From positions 62,001 through 126,000 of the forward strand of contig JAKSZP010010638.1 in the NCBI GenBank assembly GCA_022478985.1: DNA of 64,000 nt. Reading direction: 5' to 3'. Position 1 is the stretch's first letter. Every line of letters starts with the position of its first letter. The stretch comes from Massospora cicadina. Lineage: Eukaryota > Entomophthoromycota > Entomophthoromycetes > Entomophthorales > Entomophthoraceae. The position numbers and the translations under genes are program-made. The notes below the pieces were generated by a model. The model had not been told where the DNA came from. It made no database searches and saw nothing but the letters and a program-made list of their open reading frames with translations. This document shows positions 50,501 through 61,880 of the stretch, in pieces.

Positions 50501-52440
50501 TTATCACAAACCTATGGTGAGGCCACTTGTTGAACTTAGTAATGTGGTGTCCGTCTCTTGAGTTTTCTCAGTATTAGATTCCATCATGAGAATAACTGAG
50601 AAACACCAAGGAACTGCAGAACCAGACACTGACCCATATGCTTTGTTTTGCTGATCCCCATTGTTATAGTTTATTTGACCAATCATCAGTTTATACTTAT
50701 ATTTAATTTTATAATCAACTAATCTTTAGATAAAGGATCTGATTGACTCTTAGTAGTTGTTATGGTGCGCGGTTCACGTTTTTATATTAAGTTAGTACTT
50801 TATCAATTTAATATTAATCGAATCCCAAATCTCCAATAATGAATCTCTTAAAACCTATAATTAGAGACTACTAACGCCATGGCTTTTTTGGTAAATCGCC
50901 TCCTATCTTAATTCAACATCAAATGCTATTTTTCCCCACATCAGCATAAAGCATTAGTAGTAGGGTCCCTTTAATTATGGCCAGCTGACAGAGATTTGAG
51001 TGCACTGGCATATTTATGATTACAACTAGCATATTGATCATATGTGGAAATGCCCCAATTCCTATTAATTCATGTTCCTGGCCTAATTTGGATATTACGC
51101 CGGTATTTTACCAATCTTAAGTGCTGATTAGTAACCAAAAAATGCGCATGTGAGAACGCTGGTAGCAAGAACATATTATATTTTGTTTGAAATCTGTAAG
51201 AGAGCCCTTTTTCTTAAGTATCTAGTGTTAGTCTACTTTTAAGTTTAGTATAACAATCCACAGAGTCACTGACAGTATTAGATCTACAGCATACTCCAAT
51301 TTTTTATTGATTGAAAGCTATTCCCAAAACTAGACTTTCATTTGGTTAAAATTCACCAAGATTTCTGCCACAATTAGCAACTATTTTAGTTGGGTATTTC
51401 ACCCTGAGCATCTGAAATATGATACCTGAACGCTGATTTCAACACCCATTTTGAATGAAACACCCAAGATTCTAACCCAATCTGTCATAAACAAGGTCAG
51501 AATAAAGAAATTTCATGGTGGATTAGTAGATAATAAAGTATGCCAGTGGAATTGGAACTGATGACATAATGGCAGCCGCACCCCATTATCAAGTGTTAAA
51601 GGCCAACCCTAACTTTGGACTTTACCTCTATCAAGAATCACAGGTGGTGCTACCCCCAACCAAGCCAAGTGGCTCTTCTTACCCAAAAAAGGTAGAGAAA
51701 GCTTGCTATTAATACTCAGATTAGTGGATAGAATGGGGATGCTGTTCATTAATCAATACTTCCCTAACCTGTCCTATAGCAGATCCTATTTTCAAATCCT
51801 CAGAATGGTAATGCCATGTAGTAAATGAATGGTATAATTGGTACTAAAGTCCCCCCAATGAAACTTATGTCTTTCTTTGGCACATGGGATGTCTGACATA
51901 ATAATACAGTAGCTTAATACCGTGGCTATGTTGATGGTCTAAGACCTGTTGAACTTACGTCAGCTTAAAGCTGCAGTTTGCCTATATGGCCTTATGCGCG
52001 CCCTCTTGACATATTTGTCATATGTCACCCTGATTAGAGCCATCAAACAATTACTTCTTACCTGGGCAACACACCCAATTACCCCCTTGAGCACACAAGC
52101 ATGCATCATGATCGTGATAGGGTTTACTTTTTGTTTTTCAAGTGAGGTAGCCTGTCAGGTGTGGGGTGTAACGGATGGGTTTCTCTAGCAATGGACAAAG
52201 GTATTGGGAAGAACTAACCAGGTAATTTTCCACACTAAAAAGGTACTCCAAAAAGGTTTCTATGTGTCCGCATAACACTATTACATTGGCAATTATTCCT
52301 TTGGTAGAGATTAAATATTTGATTAACTACAAAAACGCTCTGTGTCTCCTGGAGAAGGCAAAGAGAGAGGTACCAATTAACTGAATTCAGTGTCTAGATC
52401 CATGTAATGGTATTTCATCCTTGTTAGTTTATCTTGTAAA
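50501..52440. other. No gene or element boundary recognised
   Basis: Stop-rich in all frames. It may contain gag/5' parts of the split chromovirus to the left. The small frames at 50504-50686 (minus) and 51949-52188 (plus) carry no recognisable domain; the latter is hydrophobic but isolated and lacks context. Confidence 0.35.
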
Positions 52441-53124
52441 CTTTATATCTAGTCAATGATAATAAAATTTTATTAAAATTAAAATAGATCTGCGTAAGAA
52501 CTCAGAATTGAGGTAGGCAATAGTTTTAATTCTATATATAATGCTAGGAAACATTAAGATATATTTGTCTGAATTTAAATGATTATTTCAAATATATCAT
52601 TTGAAGATACTCTCTACTATTTTAGAATTTATTAAAGGAAAGTAAAATTGTTTGATTAAACTTTATTTCGTCATATCAATCACGCCAATTTTAAGGCTAA
52701 ATATAGACTTGGTCTTATTACTTTGTAAAAAAGCTTTTTTAAGTTTTTTAATTAGCAAGAAACTATATTTTCTTTAAATACTCGTTTTGGTTTATGTGAT
52801 CTGTACCAATTTTCTCCGTTTGTTCAAAGTTGTCTTGATTTTGGACACCTATTTATAAGACAAACCATCCATTCCTATGGATGGGCGTTCTGATCACTAA
52901 TTTGTCGTTATTTGATGGTTATTAGCAACTAATAAGTTTGGATCACCCATCCTCAGATTGAATGAATCTCCAAAAGTATGAAAGGGTTAGAATTTACTAT
53001 TATTATGGGTGCCCATTTTGCACAGCTCCTAATATTTGCTAATATCCTTAATTAGGATAATGTGATGGTCAGGATTATCCTGTTTTATCACATCACCCCT
53101 TTAAGATGAAAAATTCCTTGATTT

Positions 53125-53760
53125 TATCTGGGTAATGGTGACAAACTTTAGAAGTTTGCCATATAATTCTTCCTTGGATAGTTTTTCTATTTTAACAGAT
53201 ATTTTTTAGCCAATATCAACTTATTCCCAATTTCATTGACCTCATACTTTGGAGTTTTAATGGCGCAGGTTGAAGAGGAAAGGACTTCTCCAGTTTAATA
53301 TCTTTGAACAAACTGAGTTAAGAAATGTGTATAGTGGGGTGCGCTCTTAATCCTTTTGTTAAAAATAGTTGAAAGGCTACTAGTTTACTTGATTTACTAC
53401 CTCATAGGGACCTATTTATACTGTACCAAACTTGTTGTGTGATGCCTTTGATTGTATTTCAAAAAATAGATTAGTACATGGCTTACCATCTTTTTACCCT
53501 TATTGTCCAGTCTCTTCTTGTCAGCTTTTCATTTCTGGGTGTTAACTGCGCACTCCAGATGGTGCTTCAGCGGTTGTAATATCTCGTTTACATCCCTGGT
53601 GATTTTATCTGAAGATGGGTTCTGTCCTCCTACTGTAAAATCACAGGGGGTGTATGATACCCATGGTTGGCAATGAAAGGGGACACTCCAGTTGATTCAC
53701 CACCAAGTTGTTGCAATATTATTAAGTTAAACCTAACCAATTTCTCCAGTCTGTTTAGAT
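53125..53760 (-). pseudogene. Integrase C terminus and chromodomain
   Basis: Minus frames give STGVSPFIANHGYH (53690-53650), a VNQV/HPTIHISQL-type C-terminal module (53400-53310) and YEVNEIGNKLILAKKYLLK followed by KNYPRKN (about 53245-53165), a chromodomain with one stop. Third chromodomain-bearing gypsy element in the window. Confidence 0.6.
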
Positions 53761-53764
53761 ATCT

Positions 53765-54285
53765 GATACATAGCAACGGAGTTATTGTTTTACCACCTGA
53801 CTAAGACTGGCAATCACAAAGACTTTGGAGTTAATCACAAGGCACTACTTGTGGCCTGGATTAATAAAAAGTAAGGAATATATGGCCTAATGTCTGACTT
53901 GTTCAAGTCAAAACTCAACTCAATCGTTCATCAGGGAAGTTAATGCCTCTTCAGAGACCCACCAATCCAGAAATATCCATTAATGTCAACACTATCTCCT
54001 CACTACTAAGTCTAATGGTACTAATTCATATATGTTAGAAGTTGAACGTTTAACAAAATACGCCAAGTCCATTCCATGCTCTATATTAAATCACCTCAAA
54101 GGGGGTGTCAGAATTATTTATTGAAGAATTCTTCTTGCACAACGGAGTACCAAAGGAAGCCATATCTGATCGTTGACCCCAGTTTGTATGAGTTCTAGGA
54201 AAATATACTTCAAAGACCTATAAATCAAGCCTTGCAGATCCTCTGCCTACCATCCACAATTAGATGTATAGATAAACTATAAATA
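53765..54285 (+). pseudogene. Inverted middle part of integrase
   Basis: The plus strand reads ITKTLELITRHYLWPGLIKS (53813-53872), then LTKYAKSIPC (core start), HNGVPKEAISDR followed by PQFV (core, second Asp), and YHPQLDV near the right end. These belong between the minus-strand pieces DDCHNHLLS (ending about 54285) and NNLVVNQ/STGVSPFIANHGYH (beginning about 53755). Inverting the segment restores the normal order, so it is an internal inversion of about 520 bp rather than a separate element. Confidence 0.75.
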
Positions 54286-54559
54286 CAGAAAGCAGATGAT
54301 TGTGACAGTCATCCAAAATCTTTCTTTTTAAACTATCACTGGGAAACCATGGCATCCCTCAATAATGGATTCCATTATCCTCTTGGATAAAGTCATTGAA
54401 CTTGGTTGAGGTTCTTTTAACCAGCTCTTACTTAAGAATATTCCCAAATTCAGTTCTTTCATTAGCATCTTGAATTCTTTCATTGATCCCCTTGGAACCA
54501 CCCTTCATTAGTTAAAAAACTTTAGGAAGCATCATGGTGGTAGTATTGAAGTTTTCTAA

Positions 54560-54760
54560 CCCTTGGTTTGTATAAACTAATCTGGGGTCCCACCTAAATA
54601 GATCAGAGAGCAAGTTCTCCTTACATGGACAGTATTCACCTTTGAAATAAAAGTTAGATAACTCCAGCTGCTAATGAGCATGTCTCTGGTTCATCCATTG
54701 TGCCTTCTTAAAAAATTTCAGAGCTTTGTCATTAGTACAAACTGTTATTGGCCAGTGTGC
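54560..54760 (-). pseudogene. RNase H remnant
   Basis: The minus frame reads VCTNDKALKFFKKAQWMNQ then QLELSNFYFKGEYCPCKENLLSDLF, the conserved end of gypsy RNase H. The third catalytic position (Thr-Asp-His) reads Thr-Asn-Asp. Confidence 0.7.
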
Positions 54761-55199
54761 ATAGGTCAGGTGATGTCACTGTTTGGAGCGCCATGATTAC
54801 CAATAAGTCCTTACTGTATCTGGGGTAGTTGGTCTCGCAGGATGCATCTTTCAACTGATATAGCATATATGATGTTCTATGGAATTCTCCCCCTCTTTAA
54901 GAAGGATGCTAATAGATTAGCCAGATGCTCAGTTTTCAATATGAATGTTTTTTCAGTCAGCATGGGACAAGACAGATGCTTTAATAAAGATTCTTTTTTA
55001 TTTTTTGTAAAGTCCTCTTCTTCTAAGCCTTAACAGAAGGGCACCTTCTCATTTGATTGAGTAAGAGGAACAGCTTTTCACAGAAAGTTCCTTAGAGACT
55101 TGTCTCAAGAAGTTAATGATTTTTTAGAAAACTTCAAGGTCCAGTCTGATTAGTTGGGGCCTCTCATTCATTAATGACCTTGGGCTTGTCTGGACATAC

Positions 55200-55750
55200 C
55201 ACTAGTCCTCCCTTAAACACGTTTCCCAAAAGCGTTACTTATGACTTATAAAGCTCACCTTGAGGGTTTCCAGTTTTACAACCCACGTCTTATAGAGAGT
55301 TCAGGAAATACTTTACATCTTTCATGCATTGCTCTTTAAATTTTGAGGAAACCTGTACATTATCCATATACATAATACAACAACGACCTTTCAAGTATTG
55401 AAGCACATCATCCTTTAAGCGTTGGAATACTGCAAGAGCGTTCAAAAACCAAATGGCATCACCCAATAATCAAAAAATCCCAGATGGACTTGAATGCTAT
55501 GAACTTCTGGTGATTGGGGTGTACTAGTAGAATGTGGAACGCCACTACTAGGTCCAACTTGGTAAATCATTTACTCCCAGAAATATTTGACATGATGTTC
55601 CCAAAGAGTGGCAAGGATAAGAATACAGTTCTTTAACTCAAAAACTTGTGGAAGTTCACACATGCGCAGAGCTCACCATTAGCTTTGGGTACTAGCAGTA
55701 TAGGGGAGACCAAAATTGTTTTAGAGGGTAAAAATTGAATTAGATGTTTA
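55200..55750 (-). pseudogene. Reverse transcriptase remnant
   Basis: The minus frame reads YWVMPFGFLNALAVFQRLKD followed by VLQYLKGRCCIMYMDNVQVSSKFKEQ in part, the RT palm. The catalytic box reads YMDN (55358-55369), the second Asp replaced. Other RT blocks to the right are interrupted. Confidence 0.75.
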
Positions 55751-56279
55751 TATGAGATAAATGTAAATTTCTAATGCTTCCCTTCATCTTTGGCTATAAA
55801 TAGACCGGACATCCACATTTTTAAGTCAGAGTCTGCCTTAAATTGAAAATTGAGATAAAATAGACCACATGCATCTAATTTGAAGAGTTGACATGCCTTA
55901 AACACACTGTCAAACTTGAATATTCTCTTGGTAAGGCTTATTTTATAGCTTCTCTGGACAATATCCCCAGCTTAGCTGATGTAGACTCACATGTAAAAAT
56001 CCAATAGTGGGTAAGGAATTATTGGCGTAAATGGTGAACTCCTTGGAAAAATAATAAATCGAGTGGAAAAATGGCGCCACCATCTAATCCCCATAATCAC
56101 ATGTAATTTAGGTAGTTCAGGGTGCAAAAGCTTTCTTACGCATTTTTTTCTCACTGGCCAATTTAGAGATTCCTGCTTATTTTTAAAAAGGTAAAAGATT
56201 TGCTATAGTCAATAAAATTGACTCATCTTCCTCCTTTAGATGTGAAATACATTTTTGTGCTAATTTTAGTTGCAGATTT

Positions 56280-56340
56280 TTCTCAATAGCCCCAGTGTCT
56301 ACTAAGGCAAATGGCACATCCACTTGGTTCTTTATGTCAA
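56280..56340 (-). pseudogene. Protease active-site fragment
   Basis: The minus frame reads VDVPFALVDTGAIEKNL, the gypsy protease active site with Asp-Thr-Gly intact. Surrounding frames are broken, so the domain as a whole is not functional. Confidence 0.65.
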
Positions 56341-57080
56341 CTATCTTAAGTAGCAATAGTAATTATGATTAGTGTGATGTTTCTCCTTTATTGGAACAAG
56401 TACCATGAACTAGAATTTGGAGTGCAAGTTTCTCAGAACCACACTGTACAGATCATTTAGGGGTTGCTAATTTTTTTGGCTTCACGTTTTTCTTGTGAGA
56501 CCATGTGCTAAAATTTTAAAGATTTTTAGTAGTGTATAAAGGATTAAACTACCCAAGGCAAGATTCCTTTACATTATTTTCCATTCTTATAACCCTTTGC
56601 ATATATTAATTCCAATTTGGTTTTAGCAATATAAGCCAATGCTCCACATACACAATGCATCCTATCTCCTTCATATTCTCAGCTGTTTGAGTCAATACTG
56701 AATCTGAAAGAAGGTCTGGATGTAAGTTTTGTCTAAAAATCTGATGATAGCTGTGTAGGAGTAACCTTAGCTGCCAGGGCCAAAGACGCATTAAATGTGA
56801 ATACCAATCCACCGTTCTTTACCATAGAATTCACCAACATGGATAATCAGGCTGCATCTTGGCCCTCATTGGGACAAGATGCTTAGCCAATCTTTTGGAG
56901 ACATTCATCAAGAATCTCAGATAGAGCTGCTTGTTTATTCAGTAGAATCTTAACCCTTGTTACATGTTTATCTGGTAACTACTTTAACACTGGGCATATG
57001 ATCAGCAAGTTTTACTGCCCCTTCCATTATCTTGGTTAAGTAACCTTGAAAATGAACCTTGTCAAAAACCTCATGGACTT

Positions 57081-57493
57081 TGTCAGCGCTACAGTTCTTT
57101 AGACTGTCACAAAGGTTCAAAGGTGGCTCAAAGCTGGAAATTCAGAAAAGGCGCCGAGAAGAAAACGTAAAATTGGATTAGAATACTGAGTGCTTTATTA
57201 AATCAAAAGTTGTCAATATTTATAGGGTGAGTGGGGAATCAGTGCCTCAGGGATTGTCAGGGTCCCAACCAAACAGGATCTTTCCTGATCTTCTGGATTG
57301 ACCGCCTCATGGTCATCCTTAAAGGAATTTGCTGCCCACCTGACTGAATTGGTGAAAACGCCACCCCACGTGACTCAGGAATAGGGGAGGAGGACCCTGA
57401 AGTCAGTTTTGCTTGGTTAGGTTTGGGAATTGATTTGGTACAGCACAATCCAGAAGTGATAATTTGATTAATTTGTTATCTTGAATTCTGACA
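57081..57493 (-). repeat. 3' LTR of the full-length gypsy element
   Basis: 413 bp. Plus-strand TGTCAGCGCTACAG...ATTCTGACA. Collinear with 63164-63575 (GAATACTGAGTGCTTTATTA, CACGTGACTCAGGAATA and similar blocks). The right copy starts TTTCAGCGC, a change at the terminal TG. Confidence 0.88.
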
Positions 57494-57599
57494 ACGCACC
57501 CCTCAAGATTCTGTCAGAGGGGGGAAGATGGCTGAAGGAACTGATCATGCACCCTATTAACCACAGTCACTTGGTTGACGTCAGCAATGGAGTACTCAG
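57494..57599 (-). promoter_or_regulatory. Polypurine tract and 3' untranslated segment of the gypsy element
   Basis: Next to the left LTR the minus strand reads TTGAGGGGTGCG, the plus-strand primer for reverse transcription; a similar TTGAGGGGGGCAA lies in the same place at 29295-29309. Confidence 0.6.
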
Positions 57600-58500
57600 A
57601 CTTCATTCTATGAATGATTCTATAGGCCCTTTAAAGAATGTCTAGTTTATTTTTGTCAGCCTCCAGGTTGATGGTGATAAAAGAGAATGAGGTCACCTAA
57701 TTGAAAAATTGGTAAGGAGGGCCACCCAAGATTAAATCAGGATGTTTCTCTTCCAGTGGTGGTGACAATGCCTTGGGTGGCTAGGGCTTGAAGCTGGACA
57801 ATTTTCTTAGGCTAAGGCCCTTATGGTTAATTCAGAGTTCTCAGGTGTGGAGGTCTCAAGCAATGGCTGGACGCTACTTGATAGCTGAGGTGCATGCCCA
57901 TATGTGAAAATGGGGACATCTTTATGACTTGGTAGCTTACTCTGTAGGCAAGCAAGGCGCTGGGTAGTTAGTGGTTCCAATGAGCAGTATCTGAGGCGGC
58001 CAACTTCCATAGGATGGAAATAAGAGTTCCGTTAGTGCATTCTACCACCCCATTAGTTGATGGGTGGTAAGGGGTGGCAAAACTCTGGGTAGTGCTGAAT
58101 AGTAAAATTAGTTTTCATACTACCGGTGAAGTGAAAAAATATTGTCCAAAAGTAAGGTCTGGGGGCACCTATGCTGGGTGAAAATGGATCAAACAAGAAA
58201 AAGAGCTGTGGCCTTGGCAGTGGCAGAGGGAACCAAAATTGCTTCAACTCACTTAGTTAAGTGGTCCACAGCCAGGGTAGTATACTTATGGCCATGCAGC
58301 CCTGTAGGAAGGAGACTTACTACATTGATGCTAATGACATTGAAGGGCCAGTCAGGGCAATGACTGAGTGTTGAAATTGAGGGTTGGCTCAATCATGGGA
58401 TTAGCAAGTCATACATGCCTCCAAGACCTCTTAGATGATTTCTACCATTTGGTCCCAGTAACATCGTGACTTCAGCCATTCATAAGTCTTCTTAACTGCC
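57600..58500 (-). pseudogene. Integrase, full-length gypsy element
   Basis: Minus frames give the zinc-binding end KTYEWLKSRCYWDQMVEII followed by CMTC (58490-58400). The core is WPFNVISINVVSLLPTGLHG then YTTLAVDHLTK (58360-58255), followed by a stop where Trp-Val-Glu is expected. Later pieces run to about 57600. One catalytic Asp (AVDHLTK) is visible. Confidence 0.7.
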
Positions 58501-58525
58501 CCGTATCCCACAGTGGAATGGCCCT

Positions 58526-58954
58526 CTAGAATGACATCAGTTCGAGAAGAGGGGCGGACATAGGGGAGTCACTTTTTGTTGACCTTTTTGTAGAGCAGCT
58601 ATCCTTGATTTGAGTGTCTTGAGTCATTCTGCGGAGTTCAGCCTGGACTTCGGGAGTTTCCAACTTCCATTGCTTAGGTTGATTTATCAGATTATATAGC
58701 CAATCCTCTTCAGGGGCTAAGACTTCTAGTACCAGCATCTGAGAGAGACTGTCAGCATTCTGGTGAATTGCGCCTGCATGATGAATGATGGTGAAATCAT
58801 AGCTTTGTAGTTGTAAAGCCCATCTAGCTAGCCAACCATCGGGGTCTTTTATTTGTTGGAGCCACTGGAGCGAGGAATGGTCTGTATAATAGTAAAGTGG
58901 GTACCATAGAGATAAGGCCAAAAATGTTTGATGGCTAGCAAGACGGCTAGACAT
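58526..58954 (-). pseudogene. RNase H, full-length gypsy element
   Basis: A 142-residue open frame. [36 protein letters not shown] and HQNADSLSQ are the conserved end of gypsy RNase H; the frame then enters the RNase H-integrase linker. The start Met is arbitrary, since the domain begins upstream. Confidence 0.8.
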
Positions 58955-59037
58955 TCCTTCTCAGTAATGCTGTAGTTCCACTCAGCTTTACTTAGCGTCT
59001 TACTAAATAGGTCATGTGATGGCCGACCTGGTTTTCA

Positions 59038-60293
59038 TCATGTTGGGCTAGGATAGCCCCCAATGATGAGATCACTCATTTCTGTAAACAACAAAAAGGG
59101 TTGGTCAAAATGCAGGTGAACTAGAATGGGTTTAGTACATAGAGCCATAAGTAAGGCATTATAAGCCTGTTCCTGTTCAGGCCGGTGCTCAAATGGCACA
59201 TTCTTCTGCAGGAGGTAGAACAGTGTCCTGGCTAGGTTGGCAAACCAGGGGATAAACTGACGATAATAGCCCAACATGCTGAGAAAGACCTGGATATCTC
59301 TTAAGATTTGGTGGCGTGACATCTTCTCTATGGCGTCAACTTTGTTCAGTATAGGCTGGATGCGATGCTTGGAGACTTTGTGTCCTAGAAACTCCAGCTC
59401 AGATTGGAAGAAGGAGAACTTTGAAGGTTTGAGCTTGATAGAGGCCTTCTGGAGTCATTTGAAGACTTCCCTGAGATGCTCGACATGTTATTAAAGTTTC
59501 ATGAGAAGACAGTAATGTCACCCAGGTAGACGAAGATGCATGAGAGCTTCAAGTCCCTAAGGATCCCGTCCATGGCACGTTGGAAAGTGGCCGGGGCGTT
59601 ACAGAGGCTTTGGGACATCCTGGTAGGCTCAAATAGCCCCTCGTTGGCAATGAGAGTGCACTTGGCTCAGTCTTTGGGGGTGAGCTTAACCTGCCAATAT
59701 CTGATGGCGAGGTCCATGGCCAAAAAGTACTGAGAACTGGCAAGCATATGGAGAGAATTGTCAAATTGGGGCAGAGGATAACTGTCCTTCTTGGTGATGT
59801 AGTTAAATCATTGATAATTCATCACCACCCAGTAACTGCCATCCTTCTTCCAAACCAGCAGAAGAGAGGATGCCCAAGGGCTGTGCAATGGTACCAGGAA
59901 TCTGGATTCGAACAGCTGTCTGAGTTCCACTGTCACCTGGGCCTCTTTGACCTTGCTCTTTTGGTAAGGCTGGGATTAGAAATTGGGAGCATTCTCAGTT
60001 TCCACATGGTGTAGGACTTCGTTCATTCTTCTGAAGTCATAGGTCAAGGTTGAGAATATGTCCGAATACTCCTCCAACAACTCTTGGACCTTATATTGCT
60101 GCTCATCTGAGAGGTCCTTCACAACATTGTTGTTGACCAGGATAACTGAAGGTGGCAACTCCAAGCTGAAATCCCTCAAGCCCCTAAAGCTTTGGACATC
60201 GGCAACAGCCTCCACCAGTAAAAGGTGGACATAGGCGGTGGGACTTCTTGGACCTATGACTTTGGGTTTGTCAGTGAGGTTGGCCACCAACAT
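59038..60293 (-). pseudogene. Reverse transcriptase, full-length gypsy element
   Basis: 60293-59976 covers the protease-RT linker and RT start (QELLEEYSDIFSTL). The middle, in another frame, includes LAMDLAIRYWQVKLTPKD and FQRAMDGILRDLKLSCIFVY. The catalytic box reads YLGD (59517-59528) in place of YxDD. 59322-59038 covers the RT end (FLSMLGYYRQFIPWFANLAR) and RNase H entry. Several frame changes. Confidence 0.78.
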
Positions 60294-60689
60294 GGATATA
60301 GATCTGGCATATGCTGGATCAGGGATCCCGGGCAGGTCAGCACATCCTTCATGGATGGGTTGTCTATGCCTCAGATTTCCAATAGATATACCAAGGGAAT
60401 GTTGACATGGACCTGTGTGTCAGCAATGACTTGGGACTTCAGAGGTATTGTAGTTGCCCTAGATAAGAGGATCGACATGCCTTCAGGTCCATCAACAGCA
60501 GGAGGGGGCAGTAAGACTCAAGAGCTTTGTATGATACTTAATCCAATTGATTCAGCCCTCATTCTCCAGTAGACAGGCCTAGGCTTTGACCTCCATCTTA
60601 GAGTTGCAAGAAGTTTTAAAGATTTGAGGGACTCAATGCCCTAGTAGGGATAGAAAGCCGCCATCATAATGGAGCACTGCTGAATAATC

Positions 60690-60925
60690 TCAAAGGAACT
60701 GAGTCCAGAGGAGCAGGTCATAACTTGGGTTATCTAGAGCAACAGTGGGGGTGTTCACAGCAAGCTTCCCAAACTGTAATGGCAAAGAGGAATAAACTCC
60801 TATAGATCGGGTACACTGCGGGCCAGCCATGCCATATTCCATATAGTGTGGCAAGTCTGGAGCGATCTTGACGCGCTTTATCAACTTGGATGATATGATG
60901 TTCTGGGGAGCCACTATCAACTATG
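60690..60925 (-). pseudogene. Aspartic protease, full-length gypsy element
   Basis: NIISSKLIKRVKIAPDL, SSLPLQFGKL and YDLLLWTQFL match the protease at 29522-30697 block for block. The Asp-Ser-Gly active site lies just upstream (about 60910) but in another frame, separated by a small indel, so the protease is broken. Confidence 0.8.
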
Positions 60926-61233
60926 GCGAGGATCAGAATCTTGTAAACTAGAATGTGACTCGAATAACCAGAATTACAAACTGGGGCGGTAATGTAAGGA
61001 ACATGGGCGAGTCATCAGAATAAGAGTAAGCAGTACAACTTCTTTATTTTCATTAGTTACCAAAGCTTCTTCTTCAGGTGCAACAGTTCTAGGTTCATTC
61101 AAGAAGGACATTTGAGGCTGGGTAGGGATGTCATCATGGAGCGCCTCGTCCTTCATGCTGAAGGCCCTTTTCCTGCCTCCACAGCAAGTTTACAGCAGGT
61201 CTTGGCACTATGTCTGAAACTGTTACAGTAGGT

Positions 61234-61880
61234 TCATCGATGTCGTGGGTTCTTATGGTTTTCAAACACATGGACCCTAGGGCGGTTAGAAAAGCCTGTA
61301 GATGTAGCTTTATAGTGTAGAGTCGAGGTAGGGATCTCTTTAAGTGCTTCCTTGATCTCCTGAATACAGGTAAACCCATTCTTCTGCCTAATCATATGCA
61401 TTTGAACCTCAGGGTAGGATCTCAAAGCAGAAATGACAGCAGTAATAGCGTCGTATAGGGTGATATGATTTGTAATGACCAAGGGTTGCACTTGGGCATA
61501 AAAGCGGTTGGCAAACTTCATATGGTTTTCTCCTTTATTCAGTCAGATGCCCATGAACGCTTGTTTTGGTTGGCCAGGGTTTGATTGCTGCTGAACTCTT
61601 GGATCAAGACTGTACGGACCTGTTCCCAGGTGTTGCACTCCTTCAAATGGGGGGTCATAATCTCCTGGGCGGTGCTGTCTAGGCAGAAGTGGATATTCTT
61701 CACCTTATGAATATTGGTGGCCTCTTCCATGGAACTCTCATATGCGTTCAGGAAGGAGACGATGCTTTCCCATATGGGGGTGAACCTTTCCTTAAAACTA
61801 GGTTTAAAGTTAGTTATGATAGGAGTGGTAAGGGTGTTAATACCAGGGATGGGTACCAGCTCCGAGATCTCTGTCTCCAC
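61234..61880 (-). pseudogene. gag, full-length gypsy element
   Basis: Two overlapping open pieces (61880-61539 and 61521-61234). SFLNAYESSMEEATNIHK and WEQVRTVLIQEFSSN correspond to FLYVYEAAMDDATDK and WPDVKKALLAEFRSE in the gag of the element at 28500-32515. FANRFYAQVQPL continues the capsid in the second piece. Interrupted by a stop near 61530 and frame changes beyond 61234. Confidence 0.7.

Larger units (their letters stand above)
52440..57080 (-). mobile_element. Minus-strand gypsy chromovirus with internally inverted integrase segment
   Basis: On the minus strand from right to left: possible gag (57080-56400), protease (about 56330-56285, ALVDTGA intact), RT (about 55750-55200, box YMDN at 55358-55369), RNase H (54760-54560), and the integrase N terminus to about 54290. 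Next is a segment of about 520 bp in plus orientation carrying the middle of integrase (53765-54285). The element then continues minus with the integrase end, an HP(T)IHISQL block and a chromodomain (about 53260-53125). A polypurine tract, AAAGGGGTGATG, ends at about 53095, followed by a presumed 3' LTR starting TGTGATAAAACAGG. The left limit is approximate. The right end is cut by the LTR element starting at 57081. Confidence 0.7.

Noticed and set aside
51949..52188. Hydrophobic 79-codon open frame, possible small membrane protein
   Set aside because: No start context, homologue-like motif or neighbouring gene; it lies in stop-rich decayed repeat DNA.
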